DNA of 9,151 nt from Balneolaceae bacterium (GCA_007134665.1 SLKH01000384.1:1-9151), one strand, 5' to 3'; positions 1 to 7,027 are shown, counted from the first letter of the stretch. Translations and numbers: made by a program. Notes: generated by a model not told the origin, from the sequence alone.

Positions 1-347
1 GATTTTAATGCAGCCACTGTTGGCTTAAAACCTGCAAATCCGACAAGACTATTTAAAATCGTATCAGCCTCAGACAATGAGGCCATCGTTTCAAGATGGT
101 TATTCCCATAAAACAGTTCAGCGGGTTGATAAGTTAACAGATTCTTGAATGCTTCAATATATTTTCCATTACCAAGCAGTAAATATTTCGGTTGAAATTT
201 GTTCGCCTGCTTAGCAAGAAGCTCCCAGTTTGAATTAGCAGTTAAGGCTATGATATCAAAATAATCCTGATAAAAATCTGCGATATCAAGAGCCTGGGTT
301 CCGATTGAGCCAGTAGAGCCGAGAATGGATAATTTTCGTTTTTCCAA
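1..347 (-). CDS. dxr: 1-deoxy-D-xylulose 5-phosphate reductoisomerase, N-terminal part (cut by window edge)
   Basis: DXR (IspC) carries out the NADPH-dependent rearrangement and reduction of 1-deoxy-D-xylulose 5-phosphate to 2-C-methyl-D-erythritol 4-phosphate, the committed step of the non-mevalonate isoprenoid pathway in the cytosol. About 115 N-terminal residues are visible out of a usual length near 390. The Rossmann NADPH signature ILGSTGSIGTQALDI lies at about residues 8-22, and the fragment ends in SLVGFAGFKPTVAALK, which matches the family just before its conserved LANKE segment. There is no ATG in frame after the upstream stop, so I place the start at TTG (345-347), giving (M)EKRKLSILG. 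No clear ribosome-binding site precedes it. It lies 54 nt downstream of pgeF and is probably in the same transcript. The identity is very secure; the start codon is inferred. Confidence 0.95.
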   Translation of the reverse strand, partial: MEKRKLSILGSTGSIGTQALDIADFYQDYFDIIALTANSNWELLAKQANKFQPKYLLLGNGKYIEAFKNLLTYQPAELFYGNNHLETMASLSEADTILNSLVGFAGFKPTVAALK

Positions 348-401
348 AATTATGTCAGTTGATGAAGTTGAAAATAGGAAACAATTATCGGAAACCGATC
401 A

Positions 402-1145
402 TTAATTTAGTTGAATTAATGCCAGCATACGTCCCGACCTCTCTTTCTCGCGCCTGTATGAATAATAATCTTTTGCATCCCGAAATGTGCAGTCAGGATC
501 AGAATGGATCTGTATAGCCGGAATACCTTCATCTTTTAATTGCTGAATTAAATACCCTTTCAGGTCAATGTGATCCTTCGCATATGACTCGGAATCAACA
601 AATTTTTTCGGAAATTTTGATGCCACTTCATCTCCAACTTCAAAAAACTGCTGACTGATACACGGACTGATGTAAGCTAACATTCTGTCCGGCCGTGCAG
701 TTGCCTTACTTTTCATCCGGTTAACTGTTTCCGGTATAATTCCTGCCACTGCTCCACGCCAGCCCGCATGAATGGCAGCAACAATATGGCTATCAGGTTC
801 TGCGATCAAAACTGCAGCACAATCAGCAACTTGAATAGCTAAAGTTAATCCATGTTTTTGGGTAATGAGTGCATCTGTATCGGGATATGTCCCTCCTGAA
901 TTAATGATTTCAACATGATCTTTATGCACCTGTTTAGCAAATGCAACGTGATCTGACAGAAGTCCGAGCTCCTGAAATAAAAGATTTCGATTCCTTTTAA
1001 CCTCAGATTTTGAAGCATTTGAATTATAACCACAATTAAGTCCCGGTATTCGTTTTTCTATACCAACCAAATCAGCATTTTTTTTCGTGAACCAACCTTT
1101 GATATTAGCATAAGGTGAAAAAATTTCTACCCCTTTTATTTCCAT
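402..1145 (-). CDS. pgeF: PgeF/YfiH-family polyphenol oxidase (laccase-domain protein)
   Basis: This is a 247-residue member of the YfiH/DUF152 multicopper-oxidase-like family. In E. coli, PgeF acts in peptidoglycan-precursor editing, removing UDP-MurNAc carrying L-Ser in place of L-Ala; other homologues have laccase-like or purine-nucleoside activity. All conserved metal/catalytic residues are present: His74 in KQVHKDH, Cys109 in QVADCAAVL, and His126 in AAIHAGWRGAVAGI. An SPCIS segment near residues 159-163 and a C-terminal YYSYRREKERSGRMLALI block also match the family. Length is normal. It starts at ATG 1145, only 4 nt after the aroE stop codon, so the two are probably co-translated. No strong Shine-Dalgarno is seen. 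The family is certain, while the exact substrate in this organism is inferred. Confidence 0.93.
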   Translation of the reverse strand: MEIKGVEIFSPYANIKGWFTKKNADLVGIEKRIPGLNCGYNSNASKSEVKRNRNLLFQELGLLSDHVAFAKQVHKDHVEIINSGGTYPDTDALITQKHGLTLAIQVADCAAVLIAEPDSHIVAAIHAGWRGAVAGIIPETVNRMKSKATARPDRMLAYISPCISQQFFEVGDEVASKFPKKFVDSESYAKDHIDLKGYLIQQLKDEGIPAIQIHSDPDCTFRDAKDYYSYRREKERSGRMLALIQLN

Positions 1146-1149
1146 ACAA

Positions 1150-2001
1150 CTATGCTTTCATTTTTTGTTTAAGTGCTTTTGAAATTTGTTGCGTTGGAAA
1201 GGTTTTTCCGGTCCAGAGTTCAAAAGCTTTTGCGCCCTGTGCAATAAACATATCCAGGCCACCAATGGTTTCAGCCTGATATTGCCTGGCCTGTTTCAGA
1301 AAGGTAGTTTCAAGAGGATTATAAACTAATTCATAGCAAATTTTTCCTTCAAGCAAATGGGCATCTTGCTCCTCAACAGGAGATTGTTTTGTATTCGGGT
1401 GCATACCCAAAGGAGTTGTGTTTACAAGCATAACAGACTCGCCTGCATATGCCTGCCAATTCGAATAATTACACATCACAACGTCATCTCTGCTCTTTAG
1501 GCCCGGGTTCCTGGAAACCATTACAATCTGTTCAACTCCGAGCTGCGTCAATGCATAAGCAACAGCTTTACTGGCTCCACCGGTTCCGAATACGATAACT
1601 GATTCCCCGCTCAGCTCGTCAGAAAATTTTCCAAGTGGATTTAAAAAACCAAAAACATCGGTATTATAACCCTTAACCGTACCATTGTTTTTTACAATCG
1701 TATTCAGTGCACCAATTGCAGCGGCAGTTTCATCCAGTTGGTCAACTACATTGAGGAATTGGCTTTTATAAGGAATTGTCACATTTGAACCCAGAAATTC
1801 ATCGTTATTAATCCATGATATGAATCTGCTGGTATCTGTTGGTTCAAGATCAATTGCGAAATATTCTGCATCAATTTCATGAGTTTTCAGTGCAATAGAA
1901 TGCATAAAAGGAGACAGGCTATGGCCAATCGGATGACCGACTACCATAAAATGAGGCCTGGTAGAACTTCTATTATTAATAAACTCCTGGAATCGAATCA
2001 T
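1150..2001 (-). CDS. aroE: Shikimate dehydrogenase (NADP+)
   Basis: AroE reduces 3-dehydroshikimate to shikimate with NADPH, the fourth step of chorismate and aromatic amino acid synthesis, in the cytosol. The 283-residue protein has normal length plus a short N-terminal lead. Visible signatures are GHPIGHSLSP (about 22-31, Ser28 and Ser30 contacting shikimate), NVTIPYK (73-79, catalytic Lys79), GALNTIV and GYNTDVFGF (catalytic Asp115), the nucleotide-binding loop GTGGASKA (139-146), a SRNP segment near 163 in the place of the NADP phosphate-binding NRT motif, NTTPLGM (194-200), and the C-terminal GGLDMFIAQGAKAFELWTG. It starts at ATG 2001. It lies just after the terminator at 2101-2133, so it should have its own promoter in 2002-2100. 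It is followed within 4 nt by pgeF. Confidence 0.95.
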   Translation of the reverse strand: MIRFQEFINNRSSTRPHFMVVGHPIGHSLSPFMHSIALKTHEIDAEYFAIDLEPTDTSRFISWINNDEFLGSNVTIPYKSQFLNVVDQLDETAAAIGALNTIVKNNGTVKGYNTDVFGFLNPLGKFSDELSGESVIVFGTGGASKAVAYALTQLGVEQIVMVSRNPGLKSRDDVVMCNYSNWQAYAGESVMLVNTTPLGMHPNTKQSPVEEQDAHLLEGKICYELVYNPLETTFLKQARQYQAETIGGLDMFIAQGAKAFELWTGKTFPTQQISKALKQKMKA

Positions 2002-2025
2002 TTGTTAAGTTACTTATCAATTTTA

Positions 2026-2039
2026 CCTGTTTAAGCAGG
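2026..2039. promoter_or_regulatory. Imperfect 14-bp palindrome in the aroE leader (possible operator)
   Basis: The sequence CCTGTTTAAGCAGG is symmetric about TTAA except for one mismatched pair (T/G). It sits 24 nt upstream of the aroE ATG, in the leader between the terminator and the gene. Size and placement would suit a dimeric regulator, but a symmetric 14-mer can arise by chance and no known regulator site is recognised. The rest of 2002-2100 is AT-rich, with a TATAAT (minus strand, near 2085) that lacks a good -35 partner. Confidence 0.2.
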
Positions 2040-2100
2040 GAATAATGGCACATTTTGAAAAAGTTTACCCTTTAACCCTTAATTATAATGGGTATAATCC

Positions 2101-2133
2101 AAAAAAAATGCGCATCCGAAAGAATGCGCATTT
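2101..2133 (-). terminator. Rho-independent terminator after the SRPBCC gene
   Basis: Perfect 10-bp arms AAATGCGCAT (2106-2115) and ATGCGCATTT (2124-2133) flank an 8-nt loop. Read on the minus strand, the hairpin ends in a run of eight T residues (2108-2101, partly shared with the stem). It begins 22 nt after the stop of the SRPBCC gene (2156) and points the same way, so it should end the DUF151-to-SRPBCC transcript and separate it from aroE-pgeF-dxr. The opposite strand has no matching T-run after the stem, so this is a one-way terminator. Confidence 0.85.
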
Positions 2134-2155
2134 GGAAAAGAGGGTGTAACGGATT

Positions 2156-2635
2156 TCAGACAGTTACTTCGCTTTCTTCAGAAGCCTTTTCATCTTCGGT
2201 ACCGGCTTCTTTAAATGTATCAGATTCGGCAAGATCCTTAAACTTTAACAAGTCTTTTTTAAGCTGATCTGTAAGTCCATCAATAAACTTTTTGAGATCT
2301 TCATCCGGTTCGCCGTAAAATGTGCGGTAATCCAGTGAAAAATCAACGCGTGTCCGCTCTCCGTTATCGAGCGGAGTAAACCGGATAGTACCAGTCTGAT
2401 TCAGATTACCATTTATGGTAATCCATGCAAAGCGTGTATTGCGAAGATTATCAATCAAATTGGTTGTCCAGTGAAACTCTTCACCACCAATTTCAGTTTT
2501 ATATTCAAATGTTTGAGAGTTTACTTTTTCAACTTTTTCAATGCGATCCAGAAATTTTGGGAAGTGTACGGGATTACAAAGTAGTTCGTAAACTTTAGCT
2601 AAAGGCAAGTCTACTTCGATTCTTTCGTGCGCCAT
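2156..2635 (-). CDS. SRPBCC (START-like/polyketide cyclase-type) protein with acidic tail
   Basis: This is a 159-residue protein of the SRPBCC ligand-binding fold, similar to COG5637-type proteins. The N-terminal HERIEVDLPLAKVYELLCNP and HFPKFLDRIEKVE, a central beta-rich stretch with FHWTTNLIDN and FAWITINGN, and the later RTRVDFSLDY followed by a long amphipathic helix (DEDLKKFIDGLTDQLKKDLL) are typical of the family. The last 25 or so residues are Glu/Asp/Ser-rich and probably disordered. No ligand or catalytic activity can be assigned. I start at ATG 2635 because the family begins there. The frame stays open to ATG 2752, which would add 39 residues (basic, with no family resemblance). A terminator follows directly. 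It is predicted cytosolic, with no signal peptide. Confidence 0.8.
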   Translation of the reverse strand: MAHERIEVDLPLAKVYELLCNPVHFPKFLDRIEKVEKVNSQTFEYKTEIGGEEFHWTTNLIDNLRNTRFAWITINGNLNQTGTIRFTPLDNGERTRVDFSLDYRTFYGEPDEDLKKFIDGLTDQLKKDLLKFKDLAESDTFKEAGTEDEKASEESEVTV

Positions 2636-2771
2636 AGTAAGTTTTTTATACTTCGAAAATGAAAGTTTGAATTGAGATCGTATGTATTTTGTGTTGTTGG
2701 TAGGATTAACCCACAATGCTATAAATTTACGCATATTTTGATTAAGCATCAATCTTTTGAGGCAGTAATTA

Positions 2772-2799
2772 TTTATATCGGATTGACGATGCCATCCAA
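2772..2799 (-). promoter_or_regulatory. Candidate promoter upstream of the SRPBCC gene
   Basis: On the minus strand TTGGAT (2799-2794) and TATAAA (2777-2772) are separated by 16 nt, close to a sigma70-type -35/-10 pair. Initiation near 2765 would leave about 130 nt before ATG 2635, or about 13 nt before the alternative ATG 2752. A second TATAAA lies at 2650-2645, almost against ATG 2635, and could give a nearly leaderless mRNA. FCB-group promoters often deviate from this consensus, so confidence is low. Confidence 0.3.
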
Positions 2800-2810
2800 A
2801 ATCAACAAAG

Positions 2811-3413
2811 TCATAAAAAAGTTTTCAAAAACTCTCTGACTTGATTGTGAATCATATCCGGAGGTAGAGTTGCATCCAGAATCTGAAATCTCGGGTTGTT
2901 TTTCGAAATACGATCAAATCCATCGATTACTTTTTGGAAAAATTCTCGTCCGGATTTTTCCATCCGGTCTTTGAAGTCATTACGGGTTCTTCGCTCTGCT
3001 TCTTCCAGTTCTATCTTTAAGTAAAAAGTAATATCAGGAACAAGATTATGACCAGCCAGTTTATTCAAGGCTTCAATCTGGTCGAGTGCTGCAGAATTCC
3101 GGCCATAACCCTGGTATGCGGTTGTTGAATCATAAAAACGATCAAGAATAACCACTCTCCCCTCTTCAAGAAGTGGTTTCACTTTCTCAGATATGAGTTG
3201 TGAACGAGCTGCTGAAAAAAGCAGCAGTTCCGTAACCGGATTCATATCCACCCCTGAGTTCAATAACATCGACCTGATCGTTTCAGAGAGATTTGTCCCA
3301 CCAGGCTCGCGAAACAGTGAAAAGTGAATATTATTCTCACGCAGCCACTGTTCAAGTAATCTGATTTGAGTAGATTTACCACACCCATCAATTCCTTCAA
3401 ATGTTATAAGCAA
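2811..3413 (-). CDS. tmk: Thymidylate kinase (dTMP kinase)
   Basis: Tmk phosphorylates dTMP to dTDP with ATP, an essential step of dTTP synthesis in the cytosol. The 200-residue length is usual. Seen are the P-loop GIDGCGKST (residues 7-15), FREPGGT (34-40, dTMP-binding region), the DRF motif with DSTTAYQG (91-102), and a LID with several arginines (about 141-152, RRTRNDFKDR). A P-loop without an Arg plus an Arg-rich LID resembles the E. coli (type II) class. The start is TTG at 3411-3413, giving (M)LITFEGIDG, the exact family N terminus; no ATG lies between it and the upstream in-frame stop. It sits 36 nt after the PspC gene and is probably in the same transcript. Confidence 0.96.
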   Translation of the reverse strand: MLITFEGIDGCGKSTQIRLLEQWLRENNIHFSLFREPGGTNLSETIRSMLLNSGVDMNPVTELLLFSAARSQLISEKVKPLLEEGRVVILDRFYDSTTAYQGYGRNSAALDQIEALNKLAGHNLVPDITFYLKIELEEAERRTRNDFKDRMEKSGREFFQKVIDGFDRISKNNPRFQILDATLPPDMIHNQVREFLKTFL

Positions 3414-3449
3414 AACAGTTTTTTTATTTACAAGTTAAAACCTGAAAGC

Positions 3450-4166
3450 TCAAAAATCATCCAGTAAATCGATTGGCTCTTTTGGAAGTGCAATGGCAAG
3501 TGCTAAATAGATCAAAATCATTCCACCGTATCCAAAGATAGTTGCTATTGCAAAAATCAACCGAACCATTGTGGAACTGATACCGAAATATTTCGCTAAT
3601 CCACCACAAACACCTGATAACTTTTTGTCGGTACGTGATTTAAAAAGTTTCTTATTTTGACTTATTGCATATGAGTCATAACGTGAAGAAAAGCTCTTTT
3701 CACCACTTTTTGATTTGGATTTATCATCAATCCCTGAACTTTTTTTACTTTTATCTCCATCCGGATAAAGAAATGCATCAATCGGATCATCACCACTGCT
3801 GCCGTAATGTTTGCCGGATTTCGATACTTTAGTTTTGCGTTTCTTTTTTTCGCTCGATACAAACCCAAATCCAACCAATGCAATCAATCCTCCCCCAATG
3901 AATGGCAATACGTTCACCATATTACTCAGGTCCACACCAGGTGAAAAACCTAATGTCCCTTCTAAAAATGATTGAACCATTACAGTCATTGCAACAAATA
4001 CCATGACCAAACCGACAATTGTAGAGAAATTCCAAAAATTTGATCCATTCTTATTCTCTTCACGCATGTATTCTTCCAATGTTGAGCGTAACTCTTCATC
4101 CTCAAATTGAAATGCCTGTTGAGATTTGTCTCTATCGACGGTACTGTTTCTGTTTTTTTCGATCAT
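3450..4166 (-). CDS. PspC-domain membrane protein with two extra N-terminal membrane segments
   Basis: This is a 238-residue membrane protein. The C-terminal part (about 171-230) is a PspC domain: KKLFKSRTDKKLSGVCGGLAKYFG, then a hydrophobic span ending LALAIALPKEP. In enterobacteria PspC senses envelope stress, but here only the domain is shared. Before it come an acidic N-terminal region (DEELRSTLEEYMREE), membrane segments at about 45-68 and 85-104, and a Lys/Ser/Asp-rich linker at about 105-170, probably disordered. I chose ATG 4166 because GGAGGAAA lies 5 nt upstream. The frame also opens at 4241, adding 25 residues, but that would place this ribosome-binding site inside the coding region. 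It lies between the folate cyclo-ligase and tmk genes. Function is inferred only as membrane or stress related. Confidence 0.82.
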   Translation of the reverse strand: MIEKNRNSTVDRDKSQQAFQFEDEELRSTLEEYMREENKNGSNFWNFSTIVGLVMVFVAMTVMVQSFLEGTLGFSPGVDLSNMVNVLPFIGGGLIALVGFGFVSSEKKKRKTKVSKSGKHYGSSGDDPIDAFLYPDGDKSKKSSGIDDKSKSKSGEKSFSSRYDSYAISQNKKLFKSRTDKKLSGVCGGLAKYFGISSTMVRLIFAIATIFGYGGMILIYLALAIALPKEPIDLLDDF

Positions 4167-4171
4167 ATATC

Positions 4172-4179
4172 TTTCCTCC
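4172..4179 (-). promoter_or_regulatory. Strong Shine-Dalgarno site deciding the PspC-protein start
   Basis: GGAGGAAA on the minus strand ends 5 nt before ATG 4166. It is the best Shine-Dalgarno match I see in the window; most other genes here have none. It argues for the 238-residue form and against the ATG codons at 4181 and 4241. Confidence 0.7.
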
Positions 4180-4205
4180 ATATACCGGATACGTAACGAA
4201 ACCAG

Positions 4206-4243
4206 AAGTGTTTCACTTTGCTTGATCGTACACAGTTTCACTG
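4206..4243. repeat. Two short related palindromes 25 bp apart in the PspC-gene leader
   Basis: AAGTG-TTT-CACTT (4206-4218) and CAGT-TTC-ACTG (4233-4243) are each perfect inverted repeats with 3-nt centres. They share the core GTTTCACT, at 4210-4217 and 4235-4242, exactly 25 bp apart and in the same orientation. They lie in the 88-nt gap between the cyclo-ligase stop and the preferred PspC start. Repeated half-sites could form a regulator-binding site or alternative RNA hairpins. No known operator is recognised. Confidence 0.35.
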
Positions 4244-4254
4244 AAGATCACGTT

Positions 4255-4824
4255 TTACTTATATATACCCTTTTCAGTAATCAAATAATCCAGAGTGACA
4301 TCAAAAGAGTTGACCGGGATTGGTTGTTTTCTTAAACAGTTTTCAAATAGCAGTCCGACTTTCAAAGCTGATATTCCTGAAAGAAACCGATCATAAAAAC
4401 CGAGGCCATAACCAAGCCTGTTTTTTTTTATATCAGCTGCAACCATGGGTACAAGTACCAGGTCAAGATCTTCGACAACAACCTGTTCACCTCCTGTCGG
4501 TTCCGGAATTCCCCATTCATTAACTTCAAGCTGATCCTGATTATGGAACTCATAATGTACGAGAGATCTGCTCTCTTTGATAGATTTTGGAATTACGACC
4601 CGTTTATTCAATTTTATCAACCATTGAATAATTGGTTCAGTATCAACTTCCCGATTTTCTTTAATAGACATAAAACAGTGAACGGTTTCCGCATCCAGCA
4701 ATGGCTGCCACCCAATCAAATGTTGTAAAATAGACCTGCTTCGTTGTTCGACTTCTTCAGAACTCATCTGTTTTCTTAGATTGAGATAAAAGCTTCTGAC
4801 TCTATCTTTCTCCTGTTTAATCAT
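4255..4824 (-). CDS. 5-formyltetrahydrofolate cyclo-ligase (5,10-methenyltetrahydrofolate synthetase)
   Basis: The enzyme converts 5-formyltetrahydrofolate to 5,10-methenyltetrahydrofolate using ATP, recycling an inhibitory storage folate in the cytosol. The 189-residue length is typical. Family features are the basic N terminus KDRVRSFYLNLRKQMSSEE, a NREVDTEPII segment (58-66), WGIPEP (104-109), and the signature LVPMVAAD...NRLGYGLGFYDRFL (about 123-148). In that signature the usual small or charged residue after GYG is Leu. It starts at ATG 4824, 12 nt after the bshC stop, with no clear Shine-Dalgarno, which suggests co-transcription with bshC. E. coli calls this gene fau/ygfA. Confidence 0.92.
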   Translation of the reverse strand: MIKQEKDRVRSFYLNLRKQMSSEEVEQRSRSILQHLIGWQPLLDAETVHCFMSIKENREVDTEPIIQWLIKLNKRVVIPKSIKESRSLVHYEFHNQDQLEVNEWGIPEPTGGEQVVVEDLDLVLVPMVAADIKKNRLGYGLGFYDRFLSGISALKVGLLFENCLRKQPIPVNSFDVTLDYLITEKGIYK

Positions 4825-4836
4825 AATGAACTAAAT

Positions 4837-6450
4837 TCAGAGCCGCACAAGCTTGTGAGAATCAGGCAACTCATCAGCAAGAGTTACAAGCAATCTGTCC
4901 CATAAGTCAGGGCCATATTTATTCATATAAAAAATCATGGCTATTTGTCTTTCCTGCAGGCTGCCCCCCGGATACAGATTCTCTTTGATACGGATAATTC
5001 GGTTTATTTGAATAGATTTTTTTTTCTTGATGGAGCGGTACACTTTCTTTTTCAGATTTTCCAGCTCATTTTCAAAAATTGTTCCGGCTTTATCCGCCGA
5101 AGCTTCAAGAGTCGGGTCAATCTGACTAATTTGACCTTTCGAAGCATCAGTGATTGTGCGAGCCTGGTCATGCCATTTTTTAAAAATTCCTTCGACATCA
5201 AAATCGGCTGTCCTATGCAGGAACCTCGATTCCAAACCTTCAATCCGGCCGGAATATTCATGCATTTCAAAGGGTACTTCCTTCATGATTCGGTCAATAG
5301 CCGGTTCAATCAGCGTAGCACTGAATCTCGGAATCATTATCGGCATCGGCTGTTGCATCCATTCATAAGTTTTTTTCATTTGTCCGTAATAAGCAAGCTC
5401 ACCCGGACCCGATACATAGGCTATTGAGGGAAGTAAACGATCCTGCATCAGAGGCCTGATAAAAACATTCGGTGAAAATTTTTCAGGATATTGCCGAATT
5501 TCATTGAGAAGTTCATCATTATCCCAAATCAAGCCATTACCAGAAAACCATTTACCACCTTCATGTTCAAGTTTTAAGCGTCCATTTTTCGGATCGATAA
5601 AAAACAGGTTTGAATCCTGAACCAGTGCCTGCCTGTTGTATCCAAATTTTTCCAGATCACTGCTCTGCGAATCCAGTTGATTAAACAATTCTGAATGGTT
5701 CTCTGCAGCATTTAGCATCGGTTCAAATGTCAGCTTTTTAATATCAGGATCATCACTGCCCGCCAATATTATTCCGTGCCTGGCAAACAGGTGTAAAAAC
5801 CACCGCCCGAATGCATCCCGGAATGTATCGTCCTCACTATAAAATTTCTTAATATCAGCAATTAATTCATTGCTGAAATCAGACTCCGGAAACATCTTTA
5901 AAAGTTTGGCTTCAAACGCAGTATATGATTTCCCGAGTAATTCTCTGCCTACAGGTTTACCGGACTTTCCATTTGGCAAGGCAAGCTTTTCCCAGGTATC
6001 ATCATTTAATAAACCGATTTCACCGGCTTCTTCATAGTCGTGGTCTTCATCTGCCATCCAAAAAACGGGAATAATTGGACGACCAAGCAGCTTCTGCCAT
6101 TTTTTGGCATAAATAATTGCCGTAAGAGTTTTATAAGCTGTAAACAGAGGGCCTCCATAAAGAGTCAATTGCTGGCCTGTGACTACAGCGAGTGATTCAG
6201 GGTCCCTCAGTTTCTCTATTTGTGAAATAGTAATTTCGGGAGCATCAAACTTTTTATTGAATGATAATAACGCGTCTGCAGATCGATTGCGGTCTCCTCT
6301 GAAATCATATGAACCGGCTGCTTTGATTACCTGTTCATCATCAAAAGGATGCCCATTGTAAAAAGAACTCAATTTTTCCGATTGCCTTATGTAATCACAA
6401 AAAAGATTCGAAAACGGTAGTTTTTCAAAGGGATAAGATAAACACTCCAC
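4837..6450 (-). CDS. bshC: Putative cysteine ligase BshC of bacillithiol synthesis
   Basis: BshC is thought to add cysteine to GlcN-malate in the last step of making bacillithiol, the low-molecular-weight thiol used in place of glutathione by Firmicutes, Deinococcus and many Bacteroidota. At 537 residues it has the family's usual length. Signatures seen are VVTGQQLTLYGGPLFTAYKTLTA (about 89-111), PVFWMADEDHDYEE (128-141), SGPGELAYYGQMK in the middle, a Lys-rich coiled coil near 450-485, and the C-terminal PGGSLQER (494-501) followed by KYGPDLWDRLL. It starts with GTG at 6448-6450, one nucleotide after the stop of the DUF151 gene, so translation is probably coupled. bshA and bshB are not in this window. 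The family assignment is secure; the cysteine-ligase role rests on literature about homologues. Confidence 0.95.
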   Translation of the reverse strand: MECLSYPFEKLPFSNLFCDYIRQSEKLSSFYNGHPFDDEQVIKAAGSYDFRGDRNRSADALLSFNKKFDAPEITISQIEKLRDPESLAVVTGQQLTLYGGPLFTAYKTLTAIIYAKKWQKLLGRPIIPVFWMADEDHDYEEAGEIGLLNDDTWEKLALPNGKSGKPVGRELLGKSYTAFEAKLLKMFPESDFSNELIADIKKFYSEDDTFRDAFGRWFLHLFARHGIILAGSDDPDIKKLTFEPMLNAAENHSELFNQLDSQSSDLEKFGYNRQALVQDSNLFFIDPKNGRLKLEHEGGKWFSGNGLIWDNDELLNEIRQYPEKFSPNVFIRPLMQDRLLPSIAYVSGPGELAYYGQMKKTYEWMQQPMPIMIPRFSATLIEPAIDRIMKEVPFEMHEYSGRIEGLESRFLHRTADFDVEGIFKKWHDQARTITDASKGQISQIDPTLEASADKAGTIFENELENLKKKVYRSIKKKKSIQINRIIRIKENLYPGGSLQERQIAMIFYMNKYGPDLWDRLLVTLADELPDSHKLVRL

Positions 6451-6451
6451 G

Positions 6452-7027
6452 TTAGCTTTTTAATTTTTGAATTTGATCCCTGATTTTTGCCGCTTTTTCA
6501 TAGTTTTCGGTTTCGATCGCTGTCTGAAGTTCCACTTCCAGCTTTTCCAACTTGCTCATCTCTTTTTTGGATTCTTTAGCTGTGGCACCGGTTTGGGCAG
6601 GTTCATCCTCACCACTCTCTTCCGAAACAATTCCTGCTTCATTCAGAACCTTACTGTCAACATTAATCGGTGCTCCAAACCGAATTGCCAGTGCGATTGC
6701 ATCACTTGGCCTGGCATCCAGTTCAATAACCTCTCCATTCTGTTCATATAGAATTTGAGCAAAAAAAGTACCTTCATTTAAATCATTAATATAGATCTCC
6801 TTAACTGTTGAATCGAAACTGAGTATTATATTCTTCAGTAAATCATGAGTCATCGGACGCGGTGGTTTAATGCTCTCGAGTTCCAGGGCGATAGCCTGTG
6901 CTTCGAATGTTCCAATGATTATTGGCAAGCGGCGGTTCCCTTCAATTTCATTTAAAATCAATGCATAAGCCCCTCCACTACTCGGACTTGTAGAGAGGCC
7001 CAGTATATCCATTCTGATTTTACTCAA
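6452..7027 (-). CDS. DUF151 bifunctional nuclease-family protein with C-terminal UVR motif
   Basis: The first 128 or so residues are the bifunctional nuclease (BFN/DUF151) domain, whose plant homologues show DNase and RNase activity; the bacterial function is poorly known. Matching blocks are ILGLS (8-12), GAYALIL and NRRLPIIIG (31-39), FEAQAIALELE (41-51), RPMTHDL (57-63) and DARPSDAIALAIR (104-116). An acidic linker leads to a UvrB/UvrC-type (UVR) helical motif at about 157-191, KLEVELQTAIETENYEKAAK and the following IRDQI. This BFN-UVR layout is common in FCB bacteria. The start is TTG 7025-7027, giving (M)SKIRMDILG, which fits the family N terminus better than the ATG at 7012. It is the first gene of the minus-strand block and abuts bshC. 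Confidence 0.92.
   Translation of the reverse strand: MSKIRMDILGLSTSPSSGGAYALILNEIEGNRRLPIIIGTFEAQAIALELESIKPPRPMTHDLLKNIILSFDSTVKEIYINDLNEGTFFAQILYEQNGEVIELDARPSDAIALAIRFGAPINVDSKVLNEAGIVSEESGEDEPAQTGATAKESKKEMSKLEKLEVELQTAIETENYEKAAKIRDQIQKLKS

Noticed and set aside
4167..4241. 25-residue N-terminal extension of the PspC protein
   Set aside because: A strong Shine-Dalgarno site within this stretch points to initiation at 4166. The extension has no family resemblance.
4945..5427. 160-codon open frame on the plus strand
   Set aside because: It lies wholly antisense inside bshC, has no recognisable domain and no ribosome-binding site, and the minus-strand product is a clear full-length family member.
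6467..6758. Plus-strand open frames of 94 and 68 codons
   Set aside because: Both are antisense to the DUF151/UVR gene and show no domain; they mirror the composition of the real gene.
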